The position numbers and the translations under genes were made by a program. From contig JAOUKH010000008.1 of the NCBI GenBank assembly GCA_029882685.1, positions 1 to 37,265 of the forward strand: 37,265 bases of DNA, given 5' to 3'. Below the pieces are notes generated by a model that saw nothing but the letters and a program-made list of their open reading frames with translations, was not told the DNA's origin and ran no database searches. Below, in pieces: positions 35,201-37,265 of the stretch. The number at the start of each line of letters is the position of its first letter. The first letter of the stretch is position 1. This DNA comes from Cyclobacteriaceae bacterium (GTDB lineage Bacteria > Bacteroidota > Bacteroidia > Cytophagales > Cyclobacteriaceae).

Positions 35201-35529
35201 TTAAGTCCTCCATTGGTGCCAACCCAAATATTACCTTTACTATCTTCTAATAGTGATAAAATGAAATTGTCGTATAAACTAGTGCTGTCTTCAGGATTAT
35301 TACGAAATACCTTAAAAGTATAGCCATCAAAACGGTTAAGACCATCTTGAGTCCCAACCCATAAATACCCCTTACTGTCCAATAGAGTGGACATACAAGT
35401 TACTTGAGATAGTCCATGTTGTATGGAGTAATGTTTAAATGATAAATTTTTTTGCCCAATGGATATTGTCGACTTAAACGATGTAATTAATAATACGAAA
35501 AAAAATAAATGTAGCTTTAGGTGTCTCAA
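32257..35529 (-). CDS. Two-component regulator propeller (Reg_prop/Y_Y_Y) sensor histidine kinase
   Basis: A 1090-residue membrane kinase. After a signal peptide (1-25) the periplasmic part has 14 Reg_prop units, each with W[VI]GT and GL..[FY] (LWVGTQDGLNRFD, IWVGTNGGLNLYD, LWIGTDNGLDLFD and so on), enough for two seven-bladed propellers. A Y_Y_Y domain follows (FAYKLEGFDKDW, YTNIPPGDYTFKVLASN), then a membrane helix (LYGIIPFLLFLSIYKV) and a coiled coil. HisKA has the H-box DIVAHDLRGPFNRIQGL; HATPase has NLLSNANKYSP, IKDEGLGFS and STGLGLSIV. Unlike hybrid HTCS regulators, it has no receiver or AraC-type HTH domain. The start is a TTG at 35529: an in-frame TAA lies at 35542-35544 and the next ATG would lose the signal peptide. 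The ligand is unknown; relatives sense glycans. Confidence 0.92.
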   Translation of the reverse strand: MRHLKLHLFFFVLLITSFKSTISIGQKNLSFKHYSIQHGLSQVTCMSTLLDSKGYLWVGTQDGLNRFDGYTFKVFRNNPEDSTSLYDNFILSLLEDSKGNIWVGTNGGLNLYDSKTESFTHYQHKNDDIESLCNNEIWKILETKDSKLWIGTDNGLDLFDYANKKFIHYTHDDNNPNSISGNRIRSIFEDSKGKLWVGTQENGLNLFNDENQTFKNFLYSEMGTVISSQNYIKAISEDKVGNLWIGTENGLRIFDRSNNTYIQNETYLNNNNITSILVNSDSSLWVGSWFNGLNIFNYDTKVFDNYKNLDSDNTSISSNRIMNLMEDNLENVWVGTNNNGLNYFDKNNSSFEHNKHSKNNLNSLSNNFVRCFVEEINGNYWVGTSGGGLNYFNINDKSVKHYIHSENELNSISSNAIRSLVIDNQKKLWIGTNGNGLDVFDKKTQTFTHFKHDENDSLSLSSNFIHTLNVVDNGNIIIGTRKGLNKYDFQTQTFERIIFINKHVSSLISNSIWSFLEDSKGNYWIGTQKGLVLYNPQNSTYKYFLNSKNDNTSISHNYIKSIYEDSKGNIWIGTFVGLNLYLPQSETFKHFSKKEGLSNEVIYGVLEDEENNLWMSTNDGINRFNPNTNAFTWFSVEDGLQGNEFNTGAYHKGSSGKMYFGGINGFNTFYPQLIKENTFVPTVILTEFLLFNKPISINNTTVLDQSISEIKEIVLKHDDYIFGFEFSALNFRQPIKNQFAYKLEGFDKDWTYTDYKYRRATYTNIPPGDYTFKVLASNDDGYWNKESVDVNIQILPPWWLTWWAKALYGIIPFLLFLSIYKVRITVLKNKKINLEDQVKTRTIQLSEQKEELKINNEKLIELNEEKDGILDIVAHDLRGPFNRIQGLTQLLTMSKKLDSEQKNYIEKINLSISHGYQLITDLLDVHSFKQENLNIQEIDIEKLLAELKDHSFQKIDKKQQKLIIKPDLKKSLIHSDKMLLWRLLENLLSNANKYSPLGKTIFISATQENGKTIFSIKDEGLGFSTEDKEKMFGKFQKLSAKPTGDESSTGLGLSIVKIITDRLQGSIEVISELKLGSEFIITLPDLNNTN

Positions 35530-35793
35530 AAAGATTGCGTCTTAATAATTAAAAATTGTTTTTTAATAAAGCAAATTAATATAAAAAATAGTGTTATGAT
35601 TTAATAATCTATAAAAATCATTGTATCTGATTTTAAACACTTAAGTTCAAGATATGCTTCTGTTGTTTAAAAAGTTAATTTATTTCGACTATATTCTCCT
35701 CTATAGCACCTTTAACTTAAACAAAATGATATATCTATTAATATTTCCCATCTAATTTCATAAATTCAAATTGATTTGTACAGTAATAATATA

Positions 35794-35809
35794 TAATTGT
35801 TATCAATTA
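35794..35809. repeat. Inverted repeat TAATTG-TTAT-CAATTA just upstream of the aldehyde dehydrogenase
   Basis: Six-base perfect arms around a four-base loop, ending 7 bp before the ATG at 35817. It could be an operator or a leader hairpin covering the ribosome-binding region. It is AT-only apart from one G-C pair, so chance is a real alternative. Confidence 0.25.
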
Positions 35810-35816
35810 GATAAGT

Positions 35817-37265
35817 ATGGACAGAGCAATAAAAAAATTCTCTCAAACCAAAAATTTCATAAATGGTAATTTTGAGATAAATGGAGAAAAGCAAATGGAA
35901 GTTTTTAGCCCACTAAACGGTGAGGTTATATCAAAAGTACCTCTTTCGGGTTATGAAGCATTAGATGATGCTGTGAAGGCTGCAGAATCAGCATTTCCTC
36001 TTTGGTCGAATACTACCATAAAAGAGCGAGTTCAAGTTTTCTTTAACTATCGTAATTTATTGGATAAGTATCGTGATGAATTAGCAGAATTAGTACATAT
36101 CGAAAATGGTAAAATGATAGGTGAGGCTGTTGCCGAAGTTGATAAGAGTATAGAGCTAACTGAATTTGCTTGCTCATTACCTCAACTAATTTCGGGAGAA
36201 ATAATGGAAGTGAGCAGAGGGGTTGAGTGTCGTGAAGAACGTGTACCTCTTGGTGTTGTTGCTTCTATTACACCTTTTAATTTCCCAAATATGGTGCCTA
36301 ACTGGACTATTCCCAATGCTATTGCACTAGGTAACTGTATGATATTAAAGCCTTCAGAACATGTCCCACTATCGGTAAATAGACTAGCTGAATTACTGAA
36401 AGAAGCAGGATTGCCAGATGGCGTTTTTAATGTGGTAAACGGAGCTCAGGAAATTGTAGAAGCCATTTGTGACCATCCTAAAATACAGGCAGTATCATTT
36501 GTAGGTTCTACTAAAGTAGCCAAAATAGTGTATAAAAGAGCTACGTCTACTCTGAAAAGATGCGTGGCACTTGGAGGAGCTAAAAATCACCTTTTAGTAC
36601 TCCCTGATGCGAATGCAAAAATGTCAGCATCAGACATTGCAGCATCCATGTCAGGATGTGCAGGACAACGATGTATGGCTGCATCTGCCATGGTTGGAGT
36701 TGGGAAAGTTGATCATATTGTTGATCAACTATGTGAAGAAGTGAGGAAAATTATTCCTGGTGAGAATTTAGGGTCAGTAATATCTAAAGCAGCGAAAGAG
36801 CGCATTGAAGGATATATTACAGAAGCTGAAAATCTAGGAGCAAAAATATTAGTAGATGGTAGAAACGCTACGGTAAAAGGAAAAGAAGGAGGGTATTATG
36901 TTGGCCCTACAGTAATTGACTATGTGAAACCAGAAATGGCAATTGCCAAAGAAGAAGTATTTGGTCCTGTGTTATCCATTATGCGTACTGATACACTTGA
37001 TGAGGCAATTGCTATAGAAAACAGTTCTAATTATGGCAATGCAGCAGCCGTGTTTACTCAAAGTGGAGGTCTGGCAAGATACGTAATGGAAAAAGCAAGT
37101 GCAGGAATGATAGGTGTAAACATAGGTGTGCCAGTACCGAGAGAACCATTTTCATTTGGTGGATGGAATGAGTCAAAATTTGGAGTAGGGGATATTACGG
37201 GTAAAACATCGATTGATTTTTGGACTAAAATAAAAAAGACAACTACTAAATGGAATGCTGAAGCC
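35817..37265 (+). CDS. mmsA: CoA-acylating methylmalonate-semialdehyde dehydrogenase, partial: C-terminus beyond the right edge
   Basis: Oxidises methylmalonate semialdehyde (or malonate semialdehyde) with NAD and CoA to propionyl-CoA (or acetyl-CoA), in valine, beta-alanine and inositol breakdown. The open frame from ATG 35817 to the window end gives 483 residues; the family has about 485-500, so only a few residues are missing. Evidence: PFNFPNMVPNWTIPNAIALG, ILKPSEHVPLS, the NAD-site turn VGSTKVAK, LGGAKNHLLVLPDA with Asn where other aldehyde dehydrogenases have the general-base Glu, GCAGQRCMAAS with catalytic Cys286, and EEVFGPVLSIM. The Asn replacement is typical of CoA-acylating members. 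It would act downstream of branched-chain oxidation, in line with the E1 gene at 8149, though they are far apart. Confidence 0.95.
   Translation, partial: MDRAIKKFSQTKNFINGNFEINGEKQMEVFSPLNGEVISKVPLSGYEALDDAVKAAESAFPLWSNTTIKERVQVFFNYRNLLDKYRDELAELVHIENGKMIGEAVAEVDKSIELTEFACSLPQLISGEIMEVSRGVECREERVPLGVVASITPFNFPNMVPNWTIPNAIALGNCMILKPSEHVPLSVNRLAELLKEAGLPDGVFNVVNGAQEIVEAICDHPKIQAVSFVGSTKVAKIVYKRATSTLKRCVALGGAKNHLLVLPDANAKMSASDIAASMSGCAGQRCMAASAMVGVGKVDHIVDQLCEEVRKIIPGENLGSVISKAAKERIEGYITEAENLGAKILVDGRNATVKGKEGGYYVGPTVIDYVKPEMAIAKEEVFGPVLSIMRTDTLDEAIAIENSSNYGNAAAVFTQSGGLARYVMEKASAGMIGVNIGVPVPREPFSFGGWNESKFGVGDITGKTSIDFWTKIKKTTTKWNAEA

Noticed and set aside
32900-35500. Repetitive pattern at the DNA level, possible tandem repeat or CRISPR-like array
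   Set aside because: The periodicity comes from the Reg_prop protein repeats (W[VI]GT...GL). DNA copies differ widely and there are no uniform spacers.

Overview
The window is AT-rich DNA from a Bacteroidota chromosome, most likely a marine or environmental Cytophagales-type bacterium. Pointers are signal peptides ending in AQ/SQ/CQ, few clear Shine-Dalgarno sites, TAnnTTTG-type promoter elements, histidine kinases with an HDxRGP H-box, a Reg_prop (two-component regulator propeller) kinase, a fused E1 alpha/beta dehydrogenase, and a MMPL-acyltransferase-methyltransferase fusion typical of flexirubin/aryl-polyene loci in this phylum. The genus is not assigned. I see no tRNA, rRNA, CRISPR array, insertion sequence or phage gene. 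No gene-free stretch exceeds 300 bases; the largest gaps are 3967-4258, 35530-35816 and 12563-12838.

Left part (1-12562): housekeeping and envelope genes. On the minus strand lie a secreted NTF2-like protein, a secreted histidine phosphatase and purL, which is cut by the left edge. A small orphan histidine kinase, a DPM1-like glycosyltransferase, a GmhB-like phosphatase, a PAP2 phosphatase with hemF, the E1 alpha/beta fusion and a secreted S9 peptidase follow.

Middle (12839-21169): a tight three-gene operon for exported proteins. These are a 1341-residue TPR-CHAT putative caspase-like protease with intact His/Cys dyad, a beta-propeller/OmpA peptidoglycan-binding protein resembling PorE without its TPR domain, and a 749-residue exported protein of unknown family. 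This is the best candidate for an undescribed system: a peptidoglycan-tethered envelope protease complex.

Right-middle (21341-30741): a six-gene operon with gaps of -1 to 8 bp. It encodes the MMPL/acyltransferase/methyltransferase fusion, a CrtI-like FAD oxidoreductase, a YdcF protein, a C45/AAT-like acyltransferase-hydrolase, AcpS and a PaaK-like acyl-CoA/ACP ligase. The set matches the tailoring and export part of aryl-polyene/flexirubin clusters, but no ketosynthase or acyl carrier protein gene is present.

Right end (30746-37265): two divergent diverged paralogs of an unnamed exported family, a 1090-residue Reg_prop/Y_Y_Y sensor kinase without receiver or HTH domain, and a methylmalonate-semialdehyde dehydrogenase cut by the right edge just before its C-terminus.
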